From contig CAVRWA010000007.1 in the NCBI GenBank assembly GCA_963724805.1, positions 1-64,000 of the forward strand: a stretch of DNA of 64,000 nucleotides. Reading direction: 5' to 3'. Shown here piece after piece: positions 33,220 through 42,012 of the stretch. The position numbers and the translations under genes were made by a program. Source of the DNA: CAVQZA01 sp963724805 (GTDB taxonomy: Bacteria; Actinomycetota; Thermoleophilia; Gaiellales; Gaiellaceae). Each line of letters starts with the position of its first letter. Positions within the stretch are counted from its first letter, which is position 1. The notes beneath the pieces were generated by a model. The model worked only from the letters and a program-made list of their open reading frames with translations, did no database searches and had not been told where the DNA came from.

Positions 33220-33648
33220 CTAGTCAGTCAGCCCCTTCTCGCGGAGCTCGGCCAGCGCGGACTCGGACTTGGCGAGCTGCGCGAACCCCATCCCGTGCAA
33301 CACCTGCGGCGCTTTCGTGAACTGCACGTCTCGGTAGTCGACGATCTGCCAGACATTCCCCCACGGATCGACCAGATCGTTGCCCGACAGCTCGGCCCTT
33401 GCGGCGCGCGCGGCTGCAAGCACCGCCTCTCGATCATCGACCACCAGCCCCACGTGCCGCGCTCCTGCACGCCCGCTCGGCCCCACGGCCAAGGCGATGA
33501 ACTGATCGCCGATATCGACAAACGCCATCCGAGAACCAATGCGACCACGCAGGCGCAGCTCACCAAAGATCTGCTCGAAGAACGCAAGCGCCGCCTCGAT
33601 CTCTCCCACCTCGACCGCGACATGGTTGATCCCGACCAGCCTCGCCAC
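33220..33648 (-). CDS. VOC (glyoxalase/bleomycin-resistance-fold) protein
   Basis: The product is 142 residues from GTG 33648. It shows LVGINHVAVEVGEIEAALAF, then RHVGLVVDDREAVLAAARAA and DPWGNVWQIVDYRDVQF, the paired beta-alpha-beta-beta-beta units of VOC proteins. The metal-binding His/Glu set is partly recognisable. Function could be resistance or isomerisation. An R2 element lies about 115 bp upstream of its start. Confidence 0.85.
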   Translation of the reverse strand: MARLVGINHVAVEVGEIEAALAFFEQIFGELRLRGRIGSRMAFVDIGDQFIALAVGPSGRAGARHVGLVVDDREAVLAAARAARAELSGNDLVDPWGNVWQIVDYRDVQFTKAPQVLHGMGFAQLAKSESALAELREKGLTD

Positions 33649-33761
33649 CAGCCTCACCTCCCGCCGTCGAAATCCCAGTCTGGAAAGCCTTCGCGCACCC
33701 GCACATTCTCGCGCACCCGCGTTGGTCTCAGGCCCGCCGCCAAGCTCACGGCTGTCGGGGT

Positions 33762-33886
33762 GGGCGGGTCGCACGCGCGCGTGCATACCTGCGCGCGCGA
33801 GGAGGGGACTCACTCGGTCAGCGGCACGGCCCGGCCCCCGATTACAGGCCCCGCCGCAGAGCAGCAGGTCGCGGGGGTGGCCGTCA
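33762..33886 (-). repeat. R2 element with GC palindrome
   Basis: Reading the minus strand, GGCCACCCCCGCGACCTGC is followed about 70 nt later by CTCGCGCGCGCA-GGTATG-CACGCGCGCG and then GCCCACCCC. It has both flanks of the R2 consensus. It directly follows the tail of an R3 copy (EPPRTLD stop) on the same strand. Confidence 0.7.
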
Positions 33887-34064
33887 GTCCAGCGTACGTG
33901 GAGGCTCGGTCTTCGTCGTCGAGTCGTCGAGTCGTCGAGCCGTCGAGCCGTCGATCGCGACGAACGCGGGATCACCCTTCGGAAGGTCCTCTGTCAAGCG
34001 CATAGCCAGGACCTGCAGCTCCCGCCAGCTCATGGCCTGGATTGCCAGTGCATCCTCGGGCACC
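33884..34064 (-). pseudogene. R3 copy: truncated gene tail
   Basis: The frame encodes PEDALAIQAMSWRELQVLAM, RLTEDLPKGDP, a run of ARRLDD-type repeats and ends TEPPRTLD. It is highly similar in DNA to copies near 44.7, 51.0 and 55.3 kb and lacks any N-terminal domain. It reads into the R2 element. It looks like the surviving 3' end of a mobile or repeated gene. Confidence 0.65.
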
Positions 34065-34248
34065 GTTTGCTGCCCGTTTGCTGCCCCGGATCGGCTGTGG
34101 CGTGGGCGGTCCTCTGCGTCGACGGCGAACACATTGCCGATCCGAACGCCATGTGGCTTCCGGCGTTCTCGTCGATCAGGGTGTCGTAGAGACCCTCCGC
34201 CTGCCGCGCCGCGTCGGTGCACCGCCCTCGAAGCGGAGCCCTGCGAGT

Positions 34249-35508
34249 TCAGGCGCGCAGCACGCGCTCGCAGTTCCGTGCGATCCGGTCGCCTCGATCG
34301 GCGATCACCATGTCGTGGCCGGGGCCGCAGTCGACGACGTCGCGTCCGCCACCGCGAACGTCGATCCTGTCGTTGCCCTCGAGCGCGAAGATCCGGTCGG
34401 CCCGAGCCGTTCCGTGCATTCGATCCCGCTCGCCGGTCCCGAAGCGGCAGCTTGAGGACAGCGGGTGGAGACCGCGGCCCGTCGGCTCGACTGTCCAGAG
34501 GTCGCCAAACGTTCCGGTGCCCTCACCTCCAGCCCTTCGGGTCGCGAACACGAGACGCCGTCCGTCGGGCGACCACGTCGCTCCGAATGCGTCACGGTTC
34601 TTCATCCGCACGAGGAGTCGATCCGTGCGGTCGGGGGTCGCCGACGGCGTGACGAGGTGAATCTCAGTCGGGGCTGCGCGATCTCCGTTGTCCGTGTACG
34701 CGATCCACATTCCGTTCGGCGACCAGCTTGGCTCCTCCCCGAAGATGCGGACGACCGTCTCCTCATTGCCGTCCGTGTCGACCCGCTTGATGTTGGCGAA
34801 GTCGAGCTGCTCACGGGTGCTGCCGACGAACGCGATCTGCTTGCCGTCCGGCGACCACGATGCCTGTGGATAGCGGCCCGCATCGCTGACCAGCCTGCGG
34901 CGGCTGGTCCCGTCGAGGTTGACGAGGTCGAGGTCGAAGCGATCGAAGGCGGTCTCCGCGCCTCCGATCGCGAGCTGCCTCCCGTCGGGCGAGAAGCGCG
35001 GCGACCTTCCCGTCGTCACGAAGTGCGGATCCGATCCGTCCCTGTTCATGGCCCAGACCTCGTCCCTCGGCCAGCGGTCGAAGGCGATGAGCCGCCCGTC
35101 GGGCGAGACCGAGGGAGAGCTGACCCAGCTGTCGCTCCCGAGGAGCGTCTTCGGGCGCGCGCCGGTCGTCGTCGTGACCCTGATCTCGGAGTGGGTGTTC
35201 GGGTCAAGCGGGCCCGAGCGCCAGGCGTAGACGACGGAGCCATGACGGGCGTCAGGCTCGGTCCCTGCTACGCGCGATGGGCAGGTCACGAAGGTCCGCG
35301 CCGGGATGGTGGACACCGTTGCGCCCGAGGCAGCGAGGGCGGCGACGGCGATGAGGACAAGCGCGCGGATGACGAAGCGAGGGTACGCGAGGCGCGTTAT
35401 CGAAATGTTCGGCCGTCGCCGCGCATGCCACGACGTCTGGGTTCGACAAGCCTGTCGAGCTAGCTGAAGGAGCGTGCGTGATAGAGGACCGTCTAGAGTC
35501 TCGGACAT
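34249..35508 (-). CDS. Secreted TolB-like beta-propeller with RTX-type C-terminus
   Basis: The product is 419 residues from ATG 35508; the signal-like segment (VIRALVLIAVAALAASGATV) begins about residue 45, so the true start may be further in. At least five propeller blades carry WSPDGKQIAF / FSPDGRQLAI / WSPNGMWIAY / WSPDGRRLVF motifs. The C-terminus has hemolysin-type calcium-binding nonapeptides (GTARADRIFALEGNDRIDVR, RDVVDCGPGHD). It is an extracellular binding protein; ligand unknown. Confidence 0.82.
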   Translation of the reverse strand: MSETLDGPLSRTLLQLARQACRTQTSWHARRRPNISITRLAYPRFVIRALVLIAVAALAASGATVSTIPARTFVTCPSRVAGTEPDARHGSVVYAWRSGPLDPNTHSEIRVTTTTGARPKTLLGSDSWVSSPSVSPDGRLIAFDRWPRDEVWAMNRDGSDPHFVTTGRSPRFSPDGRQLAIGGAETAFDRFDLDLVNLDGTSRRRLVSDAGRYPQASWSPDGKQIAFVGSTREQLDFANIKRVDTDGNEETVVRIFGEEPSWSPNGMWIAYTDNGDRAAPTEIHLVTPSATPDRTDRLLVRMKNRDAFGATWSPDGRRLVFATRRAGGEGTGTFGDLWTVEPTGRGLHPLSSSCRFGTGERDRMHGTARADRIFALEGNDRIDVRGGGRDVVDCGPGHDMVIADRGDRIARNCERVLRA

Positions 35509-35617
35509 GGCTGAGCCTCCGGACGAGGATGAGGACCTGCTCGCTGACGTGCTCCAGGGCAACGTCGATCCCACCACCGGTCTGCTGGCGGACCCGAACC
35601 CACCCTACAAGCTCTAG
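35507..35617 (+). CDS. Short acidic ORF overlapping a divergent start
   Basis: The frame encodes 36 residues (MAEPPDEDEDLLADVLQGNV...PNPPYKL), whose ATG overlaps the divergent propeller gene's ATG within CATG. There is no good ribosome site. The regular acidic composition and C-terminal PNPPYKL look protein-like, but length leaves it uncertain. Confidence 0.3.
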   Translation: MAEPPDEDEDLLADVLQGNVDPTTGLLADPNPPYKL

Positions 35618-35738
35618 GTGGGAGTCGACTTTCGACTTCTATCGCGCGCGCGTGCGCGCGAGGCGAACGAGCCGTTGAGCTGTCGCGCGCAGACAGGGAG
35701 GACCCGCTCCAGCACACCAGTTCGCGGGGGTGGCCGGT
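35618..35738 (-). repeat. R2 element with GC palindrome
   Basis: On the plus strand TATCGCGCGCGCGTGCGCGC (35640-35659) is followed 45 nt later by CCCGCTCCAGCACACCAG then TTCGCGGGGGTGGCCGGT (35703-35738). The second block matches 48160-48195 closely. The stretch on to 36026 holds no gene I can support; TGGGAGTCGA-type sequences at 35619 and 35954 are degenerate copies of each other. Confidence 0.7.
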
Positions 35739-36026
35739 AATGCGCTACCGGCTTCGCAGATCGGCGGTCATCTGAAGCTCACGCGGCGTCCCACGAGAAC
35801 CGCGAATGGTGACGCCGGCTCCACAGCGCTGGGCTGCTGGAATCGACGTCGAGGATCGCGGCACATGCCCGCGCGGGATTCCGCTGCGGGCAGCGCGGCG
35901 ACCGGCTCTGATAACGCGCGGTGCGTGCGCGACCACTCGGGGTGGGCCGGACCCTGATGGGAGTCGAACCTTCGACTGCTCTGATTTGCAGAGCTCTCTG
36001 GGCTGGCACGCGCAGGGGTTTGTGAC

Positions 36027-36980
36027 CTAGGTGCGGATTGCGAGGACGAGCTTGCCTTGGACGTGTCCGGCCTCAAGCAGCCGGTGTGCTTCCGCGACCT
36101 GTTCGAGTGGGAGCACGGTGCTGACGATGGGCCTGAGCTGTCCGGCTTCGATCGCGGTGCGCAGCTCGTCGAACAGGCTGCGGTCACTGCGGTCGAGCAG
36201 GACCCCGTGCACCGTGATGTTGCGGTCGAGCGCGAGGTCGAGGTCGCCCGTCAGCTCGACGATTGTCGCGGCGCGTCCGCCCTCACGAATCCAGGCGAGG
36301 CTGCTCGAGAGGCAGGTACCGCCGACGAAGTCGGCGACGGCGTCGAACGCTCCGCCGGCATGCTGCTGCGCGGTCGCGAGCGCATCGGGGTCGCGGTAGT
36401 CGATCGCCGCGGATGCGCCCAGCTGAAGCAGGAGCTCGTGGTGTCGTCGGCTTGCGAGCGCGATCGCCTGAGCTCCGGCCGCCGCGACCAGCTGAACGGC
36501 GAAGACGCCGACCCCGCCGCCGGCACCGTGGATCAGCACCCGTTCTCCCGGCTCGACACGGAGGCGACGATTGATCACCGTGTGCGCCGTTCCGCCCGCG
36601 AGCGGTACCGCGGCCGCCTCGACGTGCGAGAGATTCGCCGGCTTGCGCGCGATCGTCTCGGAATCGGCGAGATGGAACTCGGCGTAGGTGCCCTGTAGGC
36701 CTCCGCGGAAGGGTGCGGCGCCGAAAACCTCGTCGCCGCGACGCCATTCGCCGACCTTCGCTCCAACGGAATCGATGACCCCGGAGAAGTCGGAACCAAT
36801 GATCGCCGGCAGGCGGAGGGACGCCCAGGTGCCGTCGGCCCGGTTGGCGGCGTCGACCGGATTCACCGCGGCCGCATGGACAGCGATCCGAACCTCGCGC
36901 GCGCCCGGAACCGGGTTCGGAACCTCCACAACCTCCAGGACCTCGGGGCCGCCAAAGCGGCTGATCACAACAGCGCGCAC
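36027..36980 (-). CDS. NADPH:quinone oxidoreductase-like (MDR family)
   Basis: The product is 317 residues. GroES-like N-terminal domain begins MRAVVISRFGGPEVLEVVEV. The NADPH-binding loop is ILIHGAGGGVGVFAVQL-like (VLIHGAGGGVGVFAVQLVAA), and the C-terminus has PLEQVAEAHRLLEAGHVQGK. No zinc-ligand set is seen, so it fits zinc-free quinone/enone reductases. It stands alone. Confidence 0.92.
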   Translation of the reverse strand: MRAVVISRFGGPEVLEVVEVPNPVPGAREVRIAVHAAAVNPVDAANRADGTWASLRLPAIIGSDFSGVIDSVGAKVGEWRRGDEVFGAAPFRGGLQGTYAEFHLADSETIARKPANLSHVEAAAVPLAGGTAHTVINRRLRVEPGERVLIHGAGGGVGVFAVQLVAAAGAQAIALASRRHHELLLQLGASAAIDYRDPDALATAQQHAGGAFDAVADFVGGTCLSSSLAWIREGGRAATIVELTGDLDLALDRNITVHGVLLDRSDRSLFDELRTAIEAGQLRPIVSTVLPLEQVAEAHRLLEAGHVQGKLVLAIRT

Positions 36981-37202
36981 TCGAGATCAGTCCAGTAACG
37001 AAGAACGGGTAGCGATCACCGACACACTCCACCGCATCTCGCCTCGTTTCACCACCCGGACGTTACGGCCCCGCCGAGTTGGGCCTCACAAGACGCTGGG
37101 AAACAAGCCCCGGGACAGACGTGCGCCGACGAAATCAGGCCCCAGTGGGAGTGTCCTAGCGAGGGGGAGAGCGCCCCCGGTGTCTCCCAGACGGTAGCCA
37201 GG

Positions 37203-37356
37203 TCAGGTCGTCCGGGCGAGGATGCCCCTAACCGTTGCCGCGTACCACTGTGCTCCGCCCTGCGCGGTGGGCACGTTGTCGCGGTTGAGGCTCTCGGCGA
37301 TCGCACGGAGGGAGTCGCCGCTCTTGCGCTGGCGCTGGATACGCCGCACGACGAAC
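37203..37356 (-). pseudogene. Serine-recombinase C-terminal fragment
   Basis: VRRIQRQRKSGDSLRAIAES and VPTAQGGAQWYAATVRGILA are the last about 45 residues of a large serine recombinase. Upstream (to its right on the plus map) the frame becomes the antisense of a tRNA 3' end. No catalytic domain remains. It is homologous to the tail of the 5828-6346 protein. Confidence 0.75.
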
Positions 37357-37381
37357 GCGGGTTCGATTCCCGCCGCCTCCA
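37357..37381 (+). pseudogene. tRNA 3' remnant (T-arm and acceptor), tRNA-Ser-like
   Basis: GCGGG-TTCGATT-CCCGC forms a perfect T-arm, followed by acceptor strand CGCCTCC and discriminator A. No matching 5' acceptor (GGAGGCG) or anticodon arm lies upstream; a recombinase fragment abuts instead. It is a likely att-site scar left by integration and loss. Confidence 0.65.
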
Positions 37382-37446
37382 CTTCGGTTCCGAGCCGAAT
37401 ATCATTTGGTCCGGCGGAACGAACTAAGACGCCAGAGGGGAACCGT

Positions 37447-38961
37447 GTGACGCCACATCGGATCGTCGCCGCCGTGGTCGCCACGCTCGCCACCGCGCTC
37501 GTCGCGTCTGGTTCGGGTGGTGCGGCGCCGAGCCCTGCGCTCCTGAAGCAGCTCGAGCGCGGCGGCTACGTGCTTGTGCTCCGCCACGCGATCACCGACC
37601 AGTCGAAGCAGGACGAGGATCCGGTCGACCTCGCCGACTGCTCGACGCAGCGGCTCCTGTCCGACGAGGGACGCGCGCAGGCCCGCGCGATCGGCCGGGC
37701 GGTGAAGCGGCTCGACATCCCGATCGGCACGGTTCTCACCAGCCGCTTCTGCCGGACGCGCGAGACCACACGGCTCGCTTTCGGCCGCGGCACGGTCTCG
37801 CCGGCGCTCCAGAACACGATCGCCTCGCCGCACAACGCCGCCTGGCGCGCACAGATCGCCGCCGCTCGTCGCCTCCTCGGGACGCGGCCGGCGCCGGGCA
37901 CGAACACGGTGCTCGTCACGCACGGCGTCGTCGTCACCGACACCACGGGACTCGACCTCGACGAGGGAGAGATGCTCGTGTTCCGCCCGCTCGGGAAGAG
38001 CCGCTTCCAGCTCGTCGGGCGCATCCCCGCTGACGCGTGGAACGGCCTCCGGAAGCCCGCCGCCGCCTCCGCGCTGCGCGTCACCGAATACGCCGTGCCC
38101 GCCGGCTCTGGGCCGCACGACGTCGCGCCTGCCGCTGACGGGACAGTCTGGTACACGGCGCAGGCGGCCGGGAAGCTCGGCCGGCTCGACCCTGCGACCG
38201 GCAAGGTCACGGAGGTGCCGCTCGGGGACGGCTCCGCGCCGCACGGCGTCATCGTCGGCCCCGACGGCGCCGCCTGGGTCACGGACGGGGGACTGAACGC
38301 GATCGTCCGGGTCGACCAAAAGTCGCTCGACGTGAAGCGGTACCCGCTGCCCGCCTCGACTGGGTACGCAAACCTCAACACCGGGACGTTCGACCGGCGC
38401 GGCCGCCTGTGGTTCACCGGACAGAGCGGTATCTACGGCCGTCTCGACCCGCGCACGGGCGCGCTGCGCGTGTTCCGAGCGCCCGGCGGGCCGGGCCCGT
38501 ACGGGATCGCGACGACGCCGGCCGGCCAGGTCTGGTACGCGTCCCTCGCCGGCAGCCACGTCGCGCGGATCGACCTCACGACGGGCAGGTCGACCATTCT
38601 CCGGCCGCCGACCGCGGGGCAAGGCGCCCGCCGCATCTGGTCCGACTCGCACGGTCGGCTCTGGGTGAGCGAGTGGAACGCCGGCCGCGTCGCCCGCTAC
38701 GACCCGGCCACTCGCCGGTGGCGCGAGTGGAAGCTGCCCGGGAGCGCGCAGCCGTACGCCGTCTACGTCGACAACCGCGACGTCGTCTGGCTCACCGACT
38801 TCGGCGCGAGCGCGATCGTGCGGTTCGACCCGGCGACGCAGCGGTTCGTGCAGCTCCGGCTACGCGCAGGCGCGAACGTGCGGCAACTCCTCGGGCGTCC
38901 GCGGATCGTCTGGGGCGCCGAGTCCGGCGCCGATCGGCTCGTGTCGATCTCGTCGCGCTAG
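37447..38961 (+). CDS. Secreted histidine-phosphatase / Vgb-type propeller fusion
   Basis: The product is 504 residues from GTG 37447 with a signal peptide (VAAVVATLATALVASGSGGA). Residues about 35-195 are a histidine-phosphatase domain: catalytic YVLVLRHAITDQ, GTVLTSRFCRTRETTRLAFG and second His in VLVTHGVVV. From about 220 a six-bladed virginiamycin-B-lyase/NHL-like propeller follows with repeated DGTVWYT/GRLWFT/GRLWVSEWNAG blades. The two folds in one secreted chain are unusual. Possible roles include extracellular phosphoester hydrolysis with a binding or lyase-like propeller. Confidence 0.85.
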   Translation: MTPHRIVAAVVATLATALVASGSGGAAPSPALLKQLERGGYVLVLRHAITDQSKQDEDPVDLADCSTQRLLSDEGRAQARAIGRAVKRLDIPIGTVLTSRFCRTRETTRLAFGRGTVSPALQNTIASPHNAAWRAQIAAARRLLGTRPAPGTNTVLVTHGVVVTDTTGLDLDEGEMLVFRPLGKSRFQLVGRIPADAWNGLRKPAAASALRVTEYAVPAGSGPHDVAPAADGTVWYTAQAAGKLGRLDPATGKVTEVPLGDGSAPHGVIVGPDGAAWVTDGGLNAIVRVDQKSLDVKRYPLPASTGYANLNTGTFDRRGRLWFTGQSGIYGRLDPRTGALRVFRAPGGPGPYGIATTPAGQVWYASLAGSHVARIDLTTGRSTILRPPTAGQGARRIWSDSHGRLWVSEWNAGRVARYDPATRRWREWKLPGSAQPYAVYVDNRDVVWLTDFGASAIVRFDPATQRFVQLRLRAGANVRQLLGRPRIVWGAESGADRLVSISSR

Positions 38962-39311
38962 CCCCTACGCTCTGAGCATGACGTTGCTGCGGCCTCGCGT
39001 GAACGAGCTTCTGCCGGCTCTGCCGGTTGCTCCGCGCCGCCGTTCGTGCACGTCACGGCGTAGGCGCCCCCGCCGCTTCGGCCCGGAGCGCCGCAACCGA
39101 CTCCGTCACCGCCGGTAGACGTCTACGAAGGAGCGCACGATGTTCGCAGGAGCCCTGCTCGCGGGAGGGTCCCGATGAGCACCACGCCCCTACCCACCCA
39201 GCCGAGCGGGCCGCGATCGGCGGCCGTTGCGAAGGGCGGCGGGTAGCGCAAACCGTTCCGCTCCGAGACTCGATCCGCCCAAGCACCAAGGCCAAGGGAT
39301 AACGGCACGCT
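38962..39311. other. Gene-poor stretch with tiny ORFs
   Basis: A 46-codon basic ORF from 38979 and two tiny ORFs with decent ribosome sites (MFAGALLAGGSR at 39140 and MSTTPLPTQPSGPRSA from 39176) are present. A 12-bp palindrome GTAGACGTCTAC is at 39115-39126. None can be called a gene with confidence. Confidence 0.3.
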
Positions 39312-40312
39312 TTAGCCATCCCAAGCATGGCACGGCCGCCCCTCATCGAATCCCGACAAGCGCGACGACTCTCCGGCGATGTGTCGGACCACGGAGTTGA
39401 ACCACGTCGCGCGAACGACGCGGATCAGCGAGAAGTCACCTGGGTTGTCGAGACAATCATCAAGGCCCTGCTGAACAATGTTTCTTGCGCGGCTGAGTCG
39501 GACTTGAGGAGTCCGAGTTGTGTCGTAGGAGAGCTGGTAGGCCACAAAGACCGTCTGTTGATCCCAGTGCAGGTTGATTTCTGATTCGGCCCGGTAGCGA
39601 AGCGGGACGATGACCAGTGCAAGTAACACTAGGAATGCAATGAAGCGGATGATTCGTGCTCCGCTTACTGGCTTGCCTCGGCGCGCCCGGCGCACGGCAA
39701 TCACAATCCCCGTGAGCGCCGCAGCAATCATCGTGAGAATGCAAGCCTGGTAGAAAAAGAGAACGGTTCGTGTGGCGCTGTCGATCCATCCGACCCAGCT
39801 TCGGTATCGATCAGGGAATCGCGCTCGATAGTCGTCGGTGAGCTGATCTACAAGATCCCGAGTTCATCGAGTCTCTCCTTCGGGGAGTCGAGCTGCTGAC
39901 TCGCGGCCGCCGATCGCGTGAGGTTTCTGTCATACAGCGCGATCGATACGAGCAAGGGTTCACGGTGCGTTTCTTGCCAACGAACCAGGTGGCCCACGTT
40001 GAGTCCGATCCAGGGTGTCGTGCCGCCGAGTTGAAGAACGAGGTTGGTCGTGCTACTGAAGATCGTCAGATAGAACAGCAGGGCCAGAACCGCCACGAAC
40101 GGCATCTTCGTCCAGACGCCCAGGTCATCCAGAAGTCTCTTGCGTCTCTTCCCCGCCGGAGTCTGCAGATACTCATTCAGGCGAGTGAAGGGCTGGAAAC
40201 GAATCCCGACTATGTAACGGAGGCCAAGAAGGACGACTAGATTCGCGTAGACGACCAGGCTGATGCTTGTCCAAAAGTCCCCAAAACTCTTGTACGTCTG
40301 CGTGAGATCCAC
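39312..40312 (-). pseudogene. Four-helix membrane protein gene, split by a frameshift
   Basis: Two adjacent frames make one plausible protein of about 330 residues. The first (40312-39848) has membrane helices (SISLVVYANLVVLLGLRYIV; MPFVAVLALLFYLTIFSSTT) and ends LDELGIL. The second frame continues VDQLTDDYRARFPDRYRSWV and then two helices (FFYQACILTMIAAALTGIVI; IRFIAFLVLLALVIVPL). The join lacks one base near 39850. If the frameshift is real the gene is broken; if an error, it is an intact membrane protein. No family recognised. Confidence 0.6.
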
Positions 40313-40707
40313 TCCAGCCCCTTGGCGAGGTCGCCAGACGATTCTGACGGCACATGGCTAGGAGCGGAAGGGCCGAGTGCCTCCTCGGCTGTCCCGTCCG
40401 CGGGGACTCGACGCAGCGTCAGGAACCCGCTCAGCGCGAGTGCTGACTCCTCTAGGGTCAAACCAGGCACCTCCAGCTCGAGCCGCGCGTGCCACCGTAA
40501 CGCTGGCCGCTCGAACAGATCATCCCGCTGGGCTGCCATCAGCTCGACGAGCGAGAGCACCGTTCTCTCTTGCTCGCGATCGTCGCCGCCAAGGAGCAAG
40601 GTTGGCTCGACCTCAGTGACGCGGTGTTGGATCGCCCGGCGGAACCGGGTCAGTGGGAAGCCCTGCGCCGTCACGAACGTATGTTCGCAGACGGCCGGAT
40701 CGGACAC
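40237..40707 (-). CDS. Hypothetical protein
   Basis: The product is 156 residues. The N-terminal two thirds (FRRAIQHRVTEVEPTLLLGG ... LSLVELMAAQRDDLF) look like a folded alpha/beta domain. The last 25 residues overlap the start of the membrane-protein gene by 76 bp in another frame, so its natural end may be earlier. It is same-strand with the membrane gene and may be co-transcribed. Function unknown. Confidence 0.5.
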   Translation of the reverse strand: MSDPAVCEHTFVTAQGFPLTRFRRAIQHRVTEVEPTLLLGGDDREQERTVLSLVELMAAQRDDLFERPALRWHARLELEVPGLTLEESALALSGFLTLRRVPADGTAEEALGPSAPSHVPSESSGDLAKGLEWISRRRTRVLGTFGQASAWSSTRI

Positions 40708-40788
40708 CTAGGCGGACCTAGTTTCCGAGCTAGGAACTCCGATCGCAAGGCCGACGCGAATGGCGCGATTACTTGGGTCCCGGGTCGT

Positions 40789-41883
40789 TCAGCACCTTTC
40801 GATTTGGTAGGCCGGCCCGCGACCCGCGGCGTTGTAGTGGATGCAGAAGTTCCACAAGACTGCGTTTCCGATCGGCCCCCAGTTGAGTGTGAAGGGTTGG
40901 TCGAACTCGCCGCTCCCGACGCCGTATTGGTCGCTCTTGTCGTAGGTAACGTGACAGGTGACCGTCCAGTCGCCGCTCATCGGGTGCGGGAAAGGCACAG
41001 TCACAGCCCAGCTCTTCGGGTTGGGGCTCTGTTCGCTCGCCTGGACTCTCTTCAGCGGGGTCGAGGGGCCGCTGATGTCGAAGCTTGCCGAGGTGATTTT
41101 CGTCACACCCGGCCCTGGATCGGGAGCGGAGACGCGTAAAACCATCTGGCTTGCTGAGGGTGAAGGACCAGGGCCGCTTCCATGCTGCTTCTTCCAGTCC
41201 TCGAGGTAGATAACAATTTCGCGGTAGGTGTGCCGCTTGTCGCGAACGTCAGCTTTCCAGTAGCTCAGCTCGGTCGAGTCTGGTGCCCGCTTCAACACCA
41301 CCTGGTAGGAGCGAGTGATCATGGCCGGCAGCTCAACGTTGCCGGCCGGTGAGAGCAGCCAGTCCATGTGCCAGCCCTCGATCGTCGCATACGACGCCGC
41401 ACCGACACTGTCGCGTCGTGAGGGCGAAAGCCAGTAGTCCGACTCCGCCTTAGTCGGCTTGCGACCAAAAACCGTCATGTAGCTGCCCGTGACGATGGTC
41501 GGTGCGTTCAGCCAGTGCATGTGGAAGTCCATCAGGTCCTCCCAGCAGTGCTTCTTCTTTCGAACATCGCCTCTCCAGTAGCTCAGTTCCGCTCCCGACG
41601 GCCCCCGGCCGAACGCGTTTTGGTACGAGCGCGTGATCATGGCGTCAAGCTCGGTCGCGCCCGCTGGAGACACGAGCCAGTCCATGAGCCAGGACACGAT
41701 CGTCCTGATGTCGGTGTGCGCGACCGCGTCGGCATGCCCCGCCCAATACTTCACCTCGTCTGGACGCGGCTTTCGTCCAAACGCATCTACGTAACTCGAA
41801 CGAAGATTCGATTCCCAACCCACCGTCACCACCTCCGCCTTGGCGTTTCGGGAAACGGCAGTCCCCCTACCGCACCCCACCAA
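40789..41883 (-). CDS. Protein with four DUF4214-like repeats and beta C-terminus
   Basis: The product is 364 residues. Four repeats of about 50-65 residues each contain a [RG]SY-x3-FGR-x-P-x3-E-x2-YW pattern (SYVDAFGRKPRPDEVKYW; SYQNAFGRGPSGAELSYW; SYMTVFGRKPTKAESDYW; SYQVVLKRAPDSTELSYW), like DUF4214/phycobilisome-linker-type helical repeats. A beta domain (about 245-364) follows with TWGPIGNAVLW-like strands. It lacks an obvious signal peptide. It could be a surface or scaffold protein. Start uncertain; an internal GTG before GWESNLRSSY is possible. Confidence 0.7.
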   Translation of the reverse strand: MVGCGRGTAVSRNAKAEVVTVGWESNLRSSYVDAFGRKPRPDEVKYWAGHADAVAHTDIRTIVSWLMDWLVSPAGATELDAMITRSYQNAFGRGPSGAELSYWRGDVRKKKHCWEDLMDFHMHWLNAPTIVTGSYMTVFGRKPTKAESDYWLSPSRRDSVGAASYATIEGWHMDWLLSPAGNVELPAMITRSYQVVLKRAPDSTELSYWKADVRDKRHTYREIVIYLEDWKKQHGSGPGPSPSASQMVLRVSAPDPGPGVTKITSASFDISGPSTPLKRVQASEQSPNPKSWAVTVPFPHPMSGDWTVTCHVTYDKSDQYGVGSGEFDQPFTLNWGPIGNAVLWNFCIHYNAAGRGPAYQIERC

Positions 41884-42012
41884 TAGAGGGCCGACGCCTA
41901 CCGGTGATACATCGCGGCTCGTCGCGACTACATGCGCCGCCCTGCTAGTAGTAGCTCGTCGTCTTCTCCTTTCGCATGTGGACGGCGCCCTCGTCTCGGC
42001 AGATCGGCTACG

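Noticed and set aside
35954..36008. Antisense tRNA-Cys-like sequence (GGTTCGACTCCCATCA, GCAAA)
   Set aside because: The anticodon and T stems do not pair properly; at most a very degenerate remnant, so not called as tRNA.
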